The notes under the pieces were generated by a model. That model ran no database searches and was not told the origin of the DNA. It saw nothing but the letters and a program-made list of their open reading frames with translations. A DNA stretch of 57,948 nucleotides from Mucilaginibacter flavus (GTDB taxonomy: Bacteria > Bacteroidota > Bacteroidia > Sphingobacteriales > Sphingobacteriaceae). Shown piece after piece: positions 35,688-44,796 of this stretch (its first letter is position 1; every line of letters begins with the position of its first letter). Location of the stretch: positions 1 to 57,948 of the forward strand of contig NZ_JAUFPS010000091.1 of the NCBI RefSeq assembly GCF_030409315.1, read 5' to 3'. The position numbers and the translations under genes are program-made.

Positions 35688-36582
35688 GTACCACACCCCG
35701 GTAATGCTGCAGGAATGCATTGAGGGTTTAAATATTAAAAAGGACGGCACTTACGTGGATGTAACCTTTGGCGGCGGTGGTCACTCGCGTGAAATTTTGA
35801 AACACCTGGGCCCTGATGGCAGGTTGCTTGCTTTTGATCAGGATGCAGACGCGCAGCAAAATATAATTGACGATGAGCGTTTTGTTTTTGTAGATCAGAA
35901 TTTTAGATACCTCAAAAACTTTTGTCGCCTGCATGGTGCTATCCCGGTTGATGGTATTCTGGCCGATTTGGGTGTATCATCCTACCAGTTTGACCAGGCC
36001 GACCGCGGTTTTTCTATCCGCTTTGATGCCGAGCTGGATATGCGCATGAACCAGGGCGGCGATTTAACGGCTAAGGACATAGTAAATAACTATAGCGGTG
36101 CCGAACTGCACCGCATTTTTGGTATCTACGGTGAAATTCAGAATGCTAAATCACTGGCCGAAACTATAGTTACCGCAAGGCTTAACGCCCCGATTGTAAC
36201 CATTGCCGATTTAAAAAACGCGATAATTAACCGCATCCCCAAAGGGAAAGAAAATAAATACCTGGCGCAGGTTTTCCAGGCGCTAAGAATTGAGGTTAAC
36301 CAGGAACTGGAGGCCCTAAAAGAGTTTTTAGTACAAAGCGCCGAAGCTTTGGCGGTTGGCGGCAGGTTGGTGGTAATGAGCTATCACTCGCTGGAAGACA
36401 GGCTGGTAAAAAACTTCATCGCCAAAGGCAAATTCAGCGGCGAGGTGGAGAAAGATCTATACGGAAATAGCAATAAACCGCTTGATGCAGTTAGCCGCGG
36501 GGCTATCACTGCATCGGCAGATGAAATCAATAACAATAACAGGGCACGGAGCGCTAAATTAAGGATAGCTGTAAAAAAATGA
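35680..36582 (+). CDS. rsmH: 16S rRNA (cytosine1402-N4)-methyltransferase
   Basis: 300 aa. VDVTFGGGGHSREIL is the SAM site. DGILADLGVSSYQFDQADRGFSI, VFQALRIEVNQEL and VVMSYHSLEDRLVKNF are the RsmH/MraW motifs. It methylates C1402 N4 in the ribosomal P site using SAM. Located between mraZ (8-nt overlap) and ftsL (4-nt overlap), so translation of the three is tightly coupled. Confidence 0.97.
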   Translation: MSEYHTPVMLQECIEGLNIKKDGTYVDVTFGGGGHSREILKHLGPDGRLLAFDQDADAQQNIIDDERFVFVDQNFRYLKNFCRLHGAIPVDGILADLGVSSYQFDQADRGFSIRFDAELDMRMNQGGDLTAKDIVNNYSGAELHRIFGIYGEIQNAKSLAETIVTARLNAPIVTIADLKNAIINRIPKGKENKYLAQVFQALRIEVNQELEALKEFLVQSAEALAVGGRLVVMSYHSLEDRLVKNFIAKGKFSGEVEKDLYGNSNKPLDAVSRGAITASADEINNNNRARSAKLRIAVKK

Positions 36583-36995
36583 CCAATCGTTTACGTACAG
36601 AAATTCAGGAAGAAGAGTTAGAAGCCGAAGAGCTTATTGTGGAGGAAAAACCCAGGAAAAGGGAAATTCCCGACAATTTCTTTACGCAGCTTTTTACCAA
36701 ACGCTTTATTACAAGCGAGAAGGCAACTAATGCCCTTCCGTTTGTGTTGTACGTGGCATTGTTAGGCATGATATACATCGGTAACATGCACCTGGCCGAA
36801 AAAAACATCCGTGCTATTGACGATTTAACCAAAGAAGTAAAAGAGCGCGGCTGGGATTTTAAAACCACCAAGGCCGATATGGCTTTTAAAAGCACTTTAA
36901 CAGAAGTAGCCAAACGTGCCGATACACTGGGCGTAAGGCAATCTGTTGAGCCGCCAAGGAAAATAACTGTGAAGGAGGATAAGGATGAAAATTAG
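36579..36995 (+). CDS. ftsL: FtsL-like cell division protein
   Basis: 138 aa, acidic/basic N-terminus (~1-50), one membrane helix (~56-74, LPFVLYVALLGMIYIGNMHLA), and a periplasmic helix with heptads (AIDDLTKEVKERGWDF). Sequence similarity to E. coli FtsL is slight; position between rsmH and ftsI plus topology identify it. It should join FtsQ in the divisome. Overlaps ftsI by 11 nt. Confidence 0.85.
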   Translation: MTNRLRTEIQEEELEAEELIVEEKPRKREIPDNFFTQLFTKRFITSEKATNALPFVLYVALLGMIYIGNMHLAEKNIRAIDDLTKEVKERGWDFKTTKADMAFKSTLTEVAKRADTLGVRQSVEPPRKITVKEDKDEN

Positions 36996-39096
36996 GACTA
37001 ATATACTTTTAAGGGTATACATCGCCTTCGGGTTGGTGGTGTTTTTTTCGTTCGCGGTGGTGGTACAGCTTTGCAGGGTGCAGTTTGTGCAAGGCGCCAA
37101 ATGGAAAGCCAAAGCCGTTAACATGGCTGCCCAGTTTAGGGATGTTGAAGCTGCAAGGGGGAATATTTTTTCTGTTGATGGTAGTCTGCTGGCTACATCG
37201 GTACCTGAATATGAATTGCACATGGATATGCTGGCCGGCGGTATCGCGGTTGATAGCGTGTTTAATGATAATATTGATGTATTATCGGCCAACCTGTCAA
37301 AAATGTATGGCGATCGTTCGGCACATGAGTACGCGCGCATTTTCAGGGATGCCCGTAAAGATGGCTCGCGTTACCAGTTGTTAAGGCGTAAGGTTACTTA
37401 CCAGGAGTTAAAGCAAATTCGCGAGTTCCCGATATTTAAAAACCGCAAAACCAAAAATTGCCTGATCGTTTTACAGCAAAACAGGCGCATTTTGCCTTTT
37501 CATTCACTGGCCGAACGTACTATAGGTTACAAAAACGAAAACGTTAAAAACCCGGTTGGGTTAGAAGGTGCTTATTCGCAATACATCAATGGTGAAAACG
37601 GCAGGCGTTTAATGCAGCGCATTCCCGGTGGTACCTGGATGCCCGTTAATAACGATGAAGATGAAATTGCCGCTAAAGACGGTGCCGATATTATATCAAC
37701 CATCAATGTAAACTACCAGGAGATAGCACAGGCGGCTTTGCTAAATCAACTGGACTCAAGCGCGGCCGATCATGGTTGTGTAGTGTTGATGGAAGTAGCT
37801 ACCGGCGAAGTAAGAGCTATTGCCAATTTTACCCGTACCAAAAGCGGTACTTATAAAGAGAGTTTAAACTATGCTATCAGCAACTCTATCGATCCCGGTT
37901 CAACTTTTAAATTGGTATCGTACATGACTTTGTTAGATCAGCATAAACTGGATACCAGCACCATTGTGAATGCGGAAGGTGGCAAATATAAATTTCCTAA
38001 AGGGCCAACCATTACCGATACCGAACACGATAATTACGAAATGTCGGTAAAAAAGGCTTTTGAAGAATCATCTAACGTTGCGGCTGCAAAACTGGTTTAT
38101 AATAATTATAAAGATAACCCCTGGGAGTTTATCAATAAGGTATATAGCTATCATTTGAATGAAAGATTGAACTTACAGATAAAAGGGGAAGGGATGCCGA
38201 TCATTAAAAATCCATCAAACCGCAGCTGGAACAAGTATTACACCCTGCCAGAGATGGCTTACGGTTACGAGATGAATTTAACGCCATTGCAGATGCTTGC
38301 GTTTTACAATTCGGTAGCTAACAACGGCAAAATGATAGCCCCCATTTTTGTGCGCGAAATTCGCCGCATGGGTAATACCATCGAGCAGTTCCAGGCCCGT
38401 GTTATTAATGAGCATGTATGCTCTGATGTAACGCTTGGTAAACTGAGGGGCATGTTGGAGGGTGTGGTACAGGAAGGTAACTGTCGCCACGTGATCAAAA
38501 ATTCATTGTACACCGTAGGTGGCAAAACAGGTACAGCACAGGTAGCAAACGGTACAAAAGGTTACAAGGATAAAAAATACCAGGCTTCTTTTTGCGGTTA
38601 TTTCCCTGCCGATCATCCTAAGTATTCGATGATTGTGGTGGTTAATAACCCAACCCGGGGATCATACCTGGCGGCTAAAGTTGCCGGCCCGATTTTCAGG
38701 GCTGTTGCGGATAAAGTTTACGCCAATGATATGGATATTAACCAGCCTGCGCCGGTAAGATTTGTAGGTAACACATCAATGCCTAAAGTAAAACAGGGTA
38801 ACCAAAAAGCTTTAAAGCATGTGTACAATACATTGGGGGTAAAACCGCTATACGCCTCGGTAAACGGGGCATCTGCCGGAGTTGATACCAGTAATGGGAT
38901 TCCGTTTGAGGACGCAAGAGTTAAAGAAGGTACTGTACCGGCTGTTACCGGGATGGGTTTAAGCGATGCCCTGTATGTATTGGGTAATGCAGGATATAAA
39001 GTAACGGTACGCGGCAGCGGTACGGTGGCCACACAATCGGTTACCGGCGGTAGCTTAATACCAAAGGGTTCACGCATAACAATTGAATTGCAATGA
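36985..39096 (+). CDS. ftsI: Septal transpeptidase FtsI (PBP3) with PASTA domain
   Basis: 703 aa. One N-terminal helix (~8-30), a dimerisation/pedestal domain, and a transpeptidase with S306-T-F-K309, S362-S-N364 and K514-T-G516. A C-terminal PASTA domain (~645-703, GTVPAVTGMGLSDALYVLG) is fused, as in Gram-positive PBP2x and many Bacteroidota. Class B PBP, it crosslinks septal peptidoglycan with FtsW. It overlaps ftsL by 11 and murE by 4 nt. Confidence 0.96.
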   Translation: MKIRTNILLRVYIAFGLVVFFSFAVVVQLCRVQFVQGAKWKAKAVNMAAQFRDVEAARGNIFSVDGSLLATSVPEYELHMDMLAGGIAVDSVFNDNIDVLSANLSKMYGDRSAHEYARIFRDARKDGSRYQLLRRKVTYQELKQIREFPIFKNRKTKNCLIVLQQNRRILPFHSLAERTIGYKNENVKNPVGLEGAYSQYINGENGRRLMQRIPGGTWMPVNNDEDEIAAKDGADIISTINVNYQEIAQAALLNQLDSSAADHGCVVLMEVATGEVRAIANFTRTKSGTYKESLNYAISNSIDPGSTFKLVSYMTLLDQHKLDTSTIVNAEGGKYKFPKGPTITDTEHDNYEMSVKKAFEESSNVAAAKLVYNNYKDNPWEFINKVYSYHLNERLNLQIKGEGMPIIKNPSNRSWNKYYTLPEMAYGYEMNLTPLQMLAFYNSVANNGKMIAPIFVREIRRMGNTIEQFQARVINEHVCSDVTLGKLRGMLEGVVQEGNCRHVIKNSLYTVGGKTGTAQVANGTKGYKDKKYQASFCGYFPADHPKYSMIVVVNNPTRGSYLAAKVAGPIFRAVADKVYANDMDINQPAPVRFVGNTSMPKVKQGNQKALKHVYNTLGVKPLYASVNGASAGVDTSNGIPFEDARVKEGTVPAVTGMGLSDALYVLGNAGYKVTVRGSGTVATQSVTGGSLIPKGSRITIELQ

Positions 39097-40553
39097 GATA
39101 TTTAAGCGATATAGTTGATGGATTGGCCTTTACAGAACTACAAGGCAGTGCCGATGTGGAAATTACCTCTATCGAGTTTGATTCGCGCGCGGTAATTCCG
39201 GGCTCGCTGTTTGTAGCGATTAAAGGGACCCTGGTTGATGGACACGATTATATTGAACAGGCCATTAAAAAAGGAGCAATTGCCATTATTTGCGAGGACC
39301 TGCCAGCCCATACAGCAGGTGAGGTCGACTTTTTAATGGTTGCCGATTCGGCTAAAGCGCTCAGTCTTGTGGCTGCCAATTTTTACGGTAATCCATCTAC
39401 CCAGCTTAAACTGGTGGGTGTAACCGGTACCAATGGCAAAACAACCATTGCCACATTGTTATATCAGTTATTCAGGGATTTGGGGTATAAATGTGGATTG
39501 CTTTCGACAGTTGAAAACCAGATTAATGGGCAAGTTATTCCATCAACCCATACCACACCAGACCCTATCGAGCTTAACCGCCTGATGGAAGAAATGGTAG
39601 CGCAGGGTTGCGATTATTGCTTTATGGAAGTAAGCTCACACGCGGTAGCACAGCACCGGGTAGCTAATCTCCATTTTTCGGGCGGTGTGTTTACCAACCT
39701 TACACACGATCACCTGGATTACCACAAAACCTTTGATAAATACCTGAAGGCTAAAAAGGCGTTTTTTGATGGTTTGCCAAAAAGCGCTTTCGCCCTTACC
39801 AATATCGATGATAAAAACGGCAACGTAATGCTGCAAAACACCCAGGCTCATAAAAAAAGCTACGGTTTAAAAAGTATGGCCGATTATAAGGCCCGCATTT
39901 TGGAAAACCAGTTTGGTGGCCTGCTGCTGCATATCGATAATGAAGAAGTTTGGTTTAAAATGGTAGGCACGTTTAACGCTTATAACCTGCTTGCTGTTTA
40001 CGCTACTGCTATGCTGTTGGAGCAGGATAAATCAAAAGTGCTAACCAGCCTAAGCAAATTAACAGGTGCCGAAGGTCGGTTTGAATATATAGTTGCGCCA
40101 AATAAGGTAATTGGTATAGTTGACTACGCCCACACGCCCGATGCCGTGCAAAATGTACTGAGCACTATTCATGATATCCGCAAGGGAAACGAAAAGGTAA
40201 TAACCGTAATAGGTTGCGGTGGTGATAGGGACAAAACCAAACGCCCTATTATGGCCCGTGTAGCCAGCGAATGGAGCGACAAAGTGATCCTAACCTCAGA
40301 TAATCCGCGTTCGGAAGATCCGGCGCAGATCATTAAGGAAATGATTGAAGGTGTAGATCCGGCATTCAAAAGGCACACGGTAAGTATAGTAGACCGCAAG
40401 GAAGCTATCAAAACCGCCTGTATGCTGGCAAACCCCGGCGATATCATTTTAGTAGCCGGCAAAGGCCACGAAAAATACCAGGAAATCCACGGCATCAAAA
40501 ATCACTTTGATGATATGGAGGAGTTGGAGGAGCAGTTTAAATTGATGGTCTGA
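39093..40553 (+). CDS. murE: UDP-MurNAc-Ala-Glu ligase MurE (meso-DAP type)
   Basis: 486 aa. VTGTNGKTT (111-118) binds ATP, DYAHTPDAVQNVL and GCGGDRDKTKRPIMA follow, and D403-N-P-R406 is the motif that recognises meso-diaminopimelate rather than lysine. It adds mDAP to UDP-MurNAc-L-Ala-D-Glu in the cytoplasm. murF, which normally follows, is not in the cluster. The stop TGA is the first word of a reiterated spacer. Confidence 0.96.
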   Translation: MRYLSDIVDGLAFTELQGSADVEITSIEFDSRAVIPGSLFVAIKGTLVDGHDYIEQAIKKGAIAIICEDLPAHTAGEVDFLMVADSAKALSLVAANFYGNPSTQLKLVGVTGTNGKTTIATLLYQLFRDLGYKCGLLSTVENQINGQVIPSTHTTPDPIELNRLMEEMVAQGCDYCFMEVSSHAVAQHRVANLHFSGGVFTNLTHDHLDYHKTFDKYLKAKKAFFDGLPKSAFALTNIDDKNGNVMLQNTQAHKKSYGLKSMADYKARILENQFGGLLLHIDNEEVWFKMVGTFNAYNLLAVYATAMLLEQDKSKVLTSLSKLTGAEGRFEYIVAPNKVIGIVDYAHTPDAVQNVLSTIHDIRKGNEKVITVIGCGGDRDKTKRPIMARVASEWSDKVILTSDNPRSEDPAQIIKEMIEGVDPAFKRHTVSIVDRKEAIKTACMLANPGDIILVAGKGHEKYQEIHGIKNHFDDMEELEEQFKLMV

Positions 40554-40626
40554 ATCAGAATTTACAGAATTAAAGAATTAACAGAATCCTGTAAATCCTT
40601 TAATCTGCTGAATCGTGGTTCAGATA
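40551..40626 (+). repeat. Reiterated spacer between murE and mraY
   Basis: Words of the type ACAGAATT / AAAGAATT / ACAGAATCCTGTAAAT. It begins with the murE stop itself (TGAATCAGAATTTACAG) and closes with an imperfect inverse copy. The 16-mer ACAGAATCCTGTAAAT (40581-40596) recurs exactly at 53736-53751. Confidence 0.8.
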
Positions 40627-40672
40627 ATAAAAGCAAGAATACCAATATAAATAAGAGTAATCAAAAAAGGGA

Positions 40673-41914
40673 ATGTTATACTATCTGTTTACATATCTAA
40701 ATAAAAACTACAGCATACCGGGGTTGGGGGTGTTTCAGTACATCACGTTCCGTACGGCTATGGCTGTGATAACATCGCTGTTGGTTACTACGGTGTATGG
40801 CAGAAGGTTGATTGACTATTTGCGCTTTAAACAGGTAGGGGAAACCGTAAGAAATTTAGGCCTGGAAGGTCAAATGCAAAAATCGGGTACGCCTACTATG
40901 GGTGGTATCATCATTTTGGCCGGTATCCTTATCCCTACTTTACTATTTGCAAAACTCGGTAATGTGTACATCATTTTGATGCTCATCACCACCGTTTGGT
41001 TGGGTGCTATTGGCTTTTTAGACGATTACATTAAAGTATTTAAAAAGAACAAAGAAGGCTTAGCAGGCCGGTTTAAAATAGTAGGGCAGGTTGGTTTATC
41101 GCTGATAGTAGGGTGGACAATGTATTTCAATACCAACATTGTTATCCGCCAGGAAGTAAAGCTGCCGGTTAAAATTAACGCGCCTGTCGATTTTCACTTA
41201 AAAAGGAATGTGCCCGTTTACACGCAGGATGTGCACTCCACCAAAACAACCATGCCGTTTTATAAAAACAACGAGTTTGATTACGGCAAGGTATTAAAGT
41301 TTATTGGTCCGGGTTATGAATATTACGCATTGGTGGTGTTCCTGTTTTTTGTGATCATCATCGTCACCTTTATTTCAAACGGGGCAAATATAACTGATGG
41401 GATCGACGGCCTGGCAACGGGGACCTCGGCCATTATTGGGATCACGCTGGCTATACTGGCTTATGTATCCGGTAACATCGAAATTGCCGATTACCTTAAC
41501 ATTATGTTTATCCCCAACTCGGGCGAGCTGGTGATCTTCGCCGGTGCTTTTGTGGGCGCTTGCGTGGGTTTCTTGTGGTATAATTCGTACCCGGCACAGG
41601 TATTTATGGGCGATACAGGCAGTTTAGCCATCGGCGGTATCATCGCAGTGTTCGCTATCATGATCCGTAAGGAATTATTGCTGCCGGTATTGTGCGGTGT
41701 GTTTGTAATCGAAAACGTATCAGTGATTATGCAGGTGGGTTGGTTTAAGTACACCAAGAAGAAATTTGGCGAAGGTAAACGTGTGTTTTTAATGGCACCG
41801 TTACATCACCACTATCAAAAGAAAGGTTTCCACGAAGCTAAAATTGTAACCCGCTTTTGGATCATCGGGATTTTGCTGGCGATTATAACGATTATAACTC
41901 TTAAACTTAGATAG
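40673..41914 (+). CDS. mraY: Phospho-N-acetylmuramoyl-pentapeptide-transferase MraY
   Basis: 413 aa, about 10 membrane helices. GTPTMGG, FLDDYIKVFKKNKEGL, ITDGIDGLATG, FMGDTGSLAIGG and LMAPLHHHYQKKGFHE are the MraY signatures. A periplasmic insert of ~60 residues (~160-215, VKLPVKINAPVDFHLKRNVP) is longer than in E. coli but usual in Bacteroidota. It makes lipid I from UDP-MurNAc-pentapeptide and undecaprenyl phosphate. Its TAG stop lies in the first copy of AGTATCAAGTAG. Confidence 0.97.
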   Translation: MLYYLFTYLNKNYSIPGLGVFQYITFRTAMAVITSLLVTTVYGRRLIDYLRFKQVGETVRNLGLEGQMQKSGTPTMGGIIILAGILIPTLLFAKLGNVYIILMLITTVWLGAIGFLDDYIKVFKKNKEGLAGRFKIVGQVGLSLIVGWTMYFNTNIVIRQEVKLPVKINAPVDFHLKRNVPVYTQDVHSTKTTMPFYKNNEFDYGKVLKFIGPGYEYYALVVFLFFVIIIVTFISNGANITDGIDGLATGTSAIIGITLAILAYVSGNIEIADYLNIMFIPNSGELVIFAGAFVGACVGFLWYNSYPAQVFMGDTGSLAIGGIIAVFAIMIRKELLLPVLCGVFVIENVSVIMQVGWFKYTKKKFGEGKRVFLMAPLHHHYQKKGFHEAKIVTRFWIIGILLAIITIITLKLR

Positions 41915-41943
41915 TATCAAGTAGTAAGTATCAAGTATCAAGA
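41912..41943 (+). repeat. Reiterated spacer after mraY
   Basis: AGTATCAAGTAG (41913-41924) overlaps the mraY stop, followed by AAGTATCAAG and GTATCAAG. The same 12-mer occurs at the ArsR stop and between atpD and atpC. No inverse arm is present. Confidence 0.85.
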
Positions 41944-41991
41944 TAGAAGGAATAAAGACAAAAGGATAAAAGAACAAGGATAAATACAGCA

Positions 41992-43365
41992 ATGAATCAC
42001 CCACTCACTACTCATCACTCACTACTCACCACTCAGCGGATAGCCATTCTTGGTGCCGGCGAAAGTGGGGTTGGGGCGGCGTACCTGGCTCAACAGCAGG
42101 GGTATGATGTTTTTGTGTCGGATTTTGGGGCTATTGCTGATAAGTATAAACAACAACTTCAGGACTGGAATATCAGCTTTGAAGAAAAACAACATACCGA
42201 AGACCTGATCCTGAACGCGGTTGAGGTGATCAAAAGCCCGGGCATTCCCGATAAGGCACCAATCATCAAAAAGCTGAAAGAAAAAGGTATCCCGGTAATT
42301 TCCGAAATCGAATTTGCGGGCAGGTATTGCGATGCGAAAATCATCGGTATAACCGGCTCAAACGGTAAAACTACTACGAGCAGTTTAACCTATCATATTT
42401 TAAAAAATGGTGGTTTAAATGTTGGCCTGGCAGGCAACATTGGTAAAAGCTTTGCTTACCAGGTGGCTACCGAAAAGTTTGATTTTTATGTATTGGAGCT
42501 AAGTAGCTTCATGCTTGATGATATGTTTAAGTTTAAGGTTGATATTGCGGTATTGCTCAATATCACCCCCGATCACTTAGACCGGTACGACTATAAGCTG
42601 GAAAATTACGCGGCATCCAAATTCAGGATTATGCAGAACCAAACACCGGCCGACTATTTTATTTACTGCACCGACGATCCTGAAACCATTAAAGGAATGG
42701 CCGATAGAACGTTTGCAGCCCAACTATTGCCTTTTACAATTGAAACTATAGTTAAACCGGGAGCATATCTCGAAAACGACAATATTGTCATTAACACCAC
42801 ACAAGAACATTTTACAATGTCAATTCAAGAACTGGCCTTACAGGGCAAGCACAACATTTACAACTCCATGGCATCAGGTATTGTAGCAAGGGTGCTGGAG
42901 TTGCGCGAAGGAACGATTAAGGAGAGCATGGGCAACTTTAAAGCCATTGAGCACAGGCTTGAATTTGTGGCCAATATTTCGGGCATTCGTTTTATTAATG
43001 ATTCAAAGGCTACCAACGTTAATTCAACCTGGTACGCCTTAGAAAGCATGAGCACAGATGTTGTTTTGATACTGGGTGGTGTTGATAAAGGCAACGATTA
43101 TGGCATGCTTAAAGATTTAGTAAAAAAGAAGGTAAGAGCTATAGTTTGCCTGGGTAAAGACAATAAACGTATCCACGATGCTTTTGAAGACGACGTTGAT
43201 GTAATTGTAAATACATTCTCGGCCCAGGAAGCCGCGCAAATAGCGTTTCACCTGGCCGAAAAAGGGGATACTGTACTATTATCACCAGCCTGCGCCAGTT
43301 TCGATCTGTTTAAAAATTATGAAGACAGGGGAGATCAGTTTAAAGCAGCGGTAAGGGAGTTATAA
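41992..43365 (+). CDS. murD: UDP-MurNAc-Ala--D-Glu ligase MurD
   Basis: 457 aa. From residue 16 the canonical start RIAILGAGESGVGAAYLAQQ is seen, then ITGSNGKTTTSS (ATP), HLDRYDYKLENYA, HNIYNSMAS, NDSKATNVNSTWYAL and GGVDKGNDY. It adds D-Glu to UDP-MurNAc-L-Ala. The first 15 residues (MNHPLTTHHSLLTTQ) have no counterpart in MurD and are encoded by a tandem 13-bp repeat; there is no other start codon before the Rossmann motif, so the repeat supplies the ATG. Confidence 0.95.
   Translation: MNHPLTTHHSLLTTQRIAILGAGESGVGAAYLAQQQGYDVFVSDFGAIADKYKQQLQDWNISFEEKQHTEDLILNAVEVIKSPGIPDKAPIIKKLKEKGIPVISEIEFAGRYCDAKIIGITGSNGKTTTSSLTYHILKNGGLNVGLAGNIGKSFAYQVATEKFDFYVLELSSFMLDDMFKFKVDIAVLLNITPDHLDRYDYKLENYAASKFRIMQNQTPADYFIYCTDDPETIKGMADRTFAAQLLPFTIETIVKPGAYLENDNIVINTTQEHFTMSIQELALQGKHNIYNSMASGIVARVLELREGTIKESMGNFKAIEHRLEFVANISGIRFINDSKATNVNSTWYALESMSTDVVLILGGVDKGNDYGMLKDLVKKKVRAIVCLGKDNKRIHDAFEDDVDVIVNTFSAQEAAQIAFHLAEKGDTVLLSPACASFDLFKNYEDRGDQFKAAVREL
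42002..42028 (+). repeat. Tandem 13-bp repeat inside the 5' end of murD
   Basis: CACTCACTACTCA at 42002-42014 and 42016-42028, period 14, with partial copies on each side. It encodes most of the N-terminal extension of MurD. Confidence 0.9.
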
Positions 43366-43402
43366 GATGTGCAGATTTCAAATGTGCAAATGTGCAGATG
43401 AA
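43366..43402 (+). repeat. Reiterated spacer after murD
   Basis: GATGTGCAGATTTCA at 43366-43380 starts right after the TAA stop of murD, followed by AATGTGCAAATGTGCAGATGA. The 15-mer recurs exactly at 52763 and 53672. Further on, TCTCACCC (43459-43466) pairs with GGGGGAGA (43471-43478) just before ftsW, and the GAGGGGGC 5-12 nt ahead of its ATG could act as a rare purine-rich ribosome site. Confidence 0.8.
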
Positions 43403-43493
43403 AGAAGTGTAAATGATAGATTATAGAATAGATAATTAACGAATACTAAAATATAAAGTCTCACCCTTTAGGGGGAGATTTAGAGGGGGCTAA

Positions 43494-44639
43494 ATGCATA
43501 GGATATTAAACAACACAAAAGGCGACCGGTGGATATGGCTTATAGTCATATTGCTTTCTGTTATATCCTTGCTGGCGGTATACAGTTCAACCGGTACGTT
43601 GGCTTACAAGCGTGGCGTAGGGGTCGAGTCGATATTGATGAAGCATTTGGCTATGATGGTGGGTGGCTTAATGCTGATGTACATTTCGCATAAGCTGGAT
43701 TACAGGTATTACGCCGGTCTGTCAAAAATAATGATGATTGTTACCATACCGCTGTTGGTGTACACGCTGGTTTTTGGTAGCCATATCAACAATGCAAGTC
43801 GTTGGATTAGTATCCCGGTTATCGGCTTAAGCTTCCAAACATCAGATTTGGCCAAGCTGGCTTTAATTACTTACCTGGCGCGTACCTTATCGCGCAAGCA
43901 GGAAAATATTAAGGATGTTAAAGAGTCGTTTTTGCCAATCATGGGTTCTGTTTGCGTGGTGTTTATTTTAATCGCTTTAGCCAACTTATCAACCGCGTTG
44001 ATGCTTTTTGGGGTAAGTATTTTGTTGCTGATCATCGGTCGTATCAGTATCAAACAAATTGCCATAGTATGCGCGGCGGGTTTTGTGTTGTTATTGGGCG
44101 TAATATTTTTAGGGCCAAGGAGGCATACTTATGTATCGCGCGTGCAAACGTTTATGCACCCCGATTCAACCAAAACAGATAAATCATTCCAGGCCGATCA
44201 CGCTAAAATAGCTATAGCAAGTGGTGGTCTGTTTGGTAAAGGGCCAGGTAATAGTACCGAAAGAAATTTCTTGCCTGAGTCATACTCGGATGAGATTTAT
44301 GCCATCATTATAGAGGAATACGGCCTGGTGGGTGGTTTCGCGCTGATAGGTATTTACCTGTTTTTGCTGTATCGCTGTATCAAAATAGTAACTAAAGCGC
44401 CAAAAGCGTTCGGGGCTTTACTGGCTTGCGGCTTAAGCTTTAGCCTGGCCATACAAGCCTTTGCCAATATGGCGGTGGCTGTAGGGCTTGGGCCGGTAAC
44501 GGGTGTGCCATTGCCGTTTGTTAGTATGGGTGGTACATCTATATTATTTACAAGTGTGGCCTTTGGCATTATACTATCGGTAAGTAAGGATATTGAGGAA
44601 CCGAAGAAGGTGGTTGTGGGAGAGATAAGTGTAGCTTGA
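43494..44639 (+). CDS. ftsW: Septal glycosyltransferase FtsW (SEDS family)
   Basis: 381 aa, about 10 membrane helices. SLLAVYSSTGTLAYK in the first helix, PVIGLSFQTSDLAKLALI, and PVTGVPLPFVSMGGTS are SEDS hallmarks. It polymerises lipid II with FtsI as transpeptidase partner. It lies between murD and murG as in other dcw clusters. Its TGA stop opens a reiterated spacer. Confidence 0.96.
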   Translation: MHRILNNTKGDRWIWLIVILLSVISLLAVYSSTGTLAYKRGVGVESILMKHLAMMVGGLMLMYISHKLDYRYYAGLSKIMMIVTIPLLVYTLVFGSHINNASRWISIPVIGLSFQTSDLAKLALITYLARTLSRKQENIKDVKESFLPIMGSVCVVFILIALANLSTALMLFGVSILLLIIGRISIKQIAIVCAAGFVLLLGVIFLGPRRHTYVSRVQTFMHPDSTKTDKSFQADHAKIAIASGGLFGKGPGNSTERNFLPESYSDEIYAIIIEEYGLVGGFALIGIYLFLLYRCIKIVTKAPKAFGALLACGLSFSLAIQAFANMAVAVGLGPVTGVPLPFVSMGGTSILFTSVAFGIILSVSKDIEEPKKVVVGEISVA

Positions 44640-44795
44640 TTTAATTAGTGAATTATTGATTTAGTGAATTAGTGATTGGCTGGAACCGGAGCTTAAAGAT
44701 TAGGATTTAGAATTTCAGAATATTAGAGTTTAAGTTTTTTCCATTTAGGATTTAAAAATTAGGATTTAGGGTTTATCTATTTAGAATTTAAAAAA
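44637..44795 (+). repeat. Two reiterated blocks between ftsW and murG
   Basis: Block 1 starts at the ftsW stop: TTAGTGAATTA at 44645-44655 and 44661-44671. Block 2: ATTAGGATTTAG at 44699-44710 and 44758-44769, with variants (TTTAGGATTTAAAAATT, ATTTAGAATTT) up to the murG ATG. Together they fill the whole 157-bp gap. Confidence 0.85.
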
Positions 44796-44796
44796 C

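Noticed and set aside
44695..44795. Telomere-like TTAGGG wording
   Set aside because: Only one TTAGGG occurs within an ATTAGGATTTAG word array; there is no regular hexamer repeat.
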